A stretch of DNA of 14,534 nucleotides. Origin: Deinococcus sp. (GTDB lineage: Bacteria; Deinococcota; Deinococci; Deinococcales; Deinococcaceae). How positions within the stretch are numbered: the first letter of the stretch is position 1; every line of letters starts with the position of its first letter. Position numbers and translations under genes: made by a program. The notes below the pieces were generated by a model, which had not been told where the DNA came from, ran no database searches, and worked only from the letters and a program-made list of their open reading frames with translations. The stretch covers positions 1-14,534 of the forward strand of contig JANXWI010000216.1 in assembly GCA_025351205.1 (NCBI GenBank), given 5' to 3'. Shown piece after piece: positions 14,474-14,534 of the stretch.

Positions 14474-14534
14474 CGTGTAACCAGTCTGGCGTATACAGCG
14501 CTGCCGGGCTGGAACAGATGCACCTTGGCTGGCC

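Overview
The window is a high-GC bacterial segment that most resembles Deinococcus or a close relative. This is an inference from gene style, the strong bias to the CTG leucine codon on the right, and the palindromic intergenic element at the left edge; no rRNA or species marker is present. It carries eight metabolic and transport genes plus one regulator, arranged around a divergent control region at about 6509-7147, and ends with a separate ABC exporter gene.

Left arm (minus strand, read from 6508 down to 218): a DeoR-family repressor; a zinc-dependent sorbitol/xylitol-type polyol dehydrogenase overlapping it by ATGA; a 26-codon dead signal-peptide ORF with its own Shine-Dalgarno; then a xylose-type sugar ABC importer (binding protein, single-domain ATPase, permease) and a short-chain dehydrogenase that closely matches ribitol 2-dehydrogenase. 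Importer and dehydrogenases together fit uptake and oxidation of a pentitol (ribitol, perhaps xylitol or arabitol) to a ketopentose.

Right arm (plus strand, 7148-12513): an AraB-type FGGY ribulokinase followed by the three glycolate oxidase genes glcF, glcD and an unusually short glcE. The kinase would phosphorylate the ketopentose made by the left arm. The glycolate oxidase would oxidise glycolate to glyoxylate. A 15-bp sequence (14 of 15 bases identical) lies in inverted orientation on both sides of the control region. On the left it sits at the predicted transcription start of a good sigma-70-type promoter. This suggests one DeoR-type repressor controls both arms.

Far right (minus strand, 12545-14473): a fused ABC exporter half-transporter, convergent with glcE across a 31-base gap holding a small terminator-like hairpin.

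The left arm looks composite. Regulator and polyol dehydrogenase resemble the right arm in style, while importer and ribitol dehydrogenase have a more balanced codon choice. A truncated signal peptide similar to that of the intact binding protein lies exactly at the join. The window holds no CRISPR array, tRNA, rRNA or recognisable transposase.
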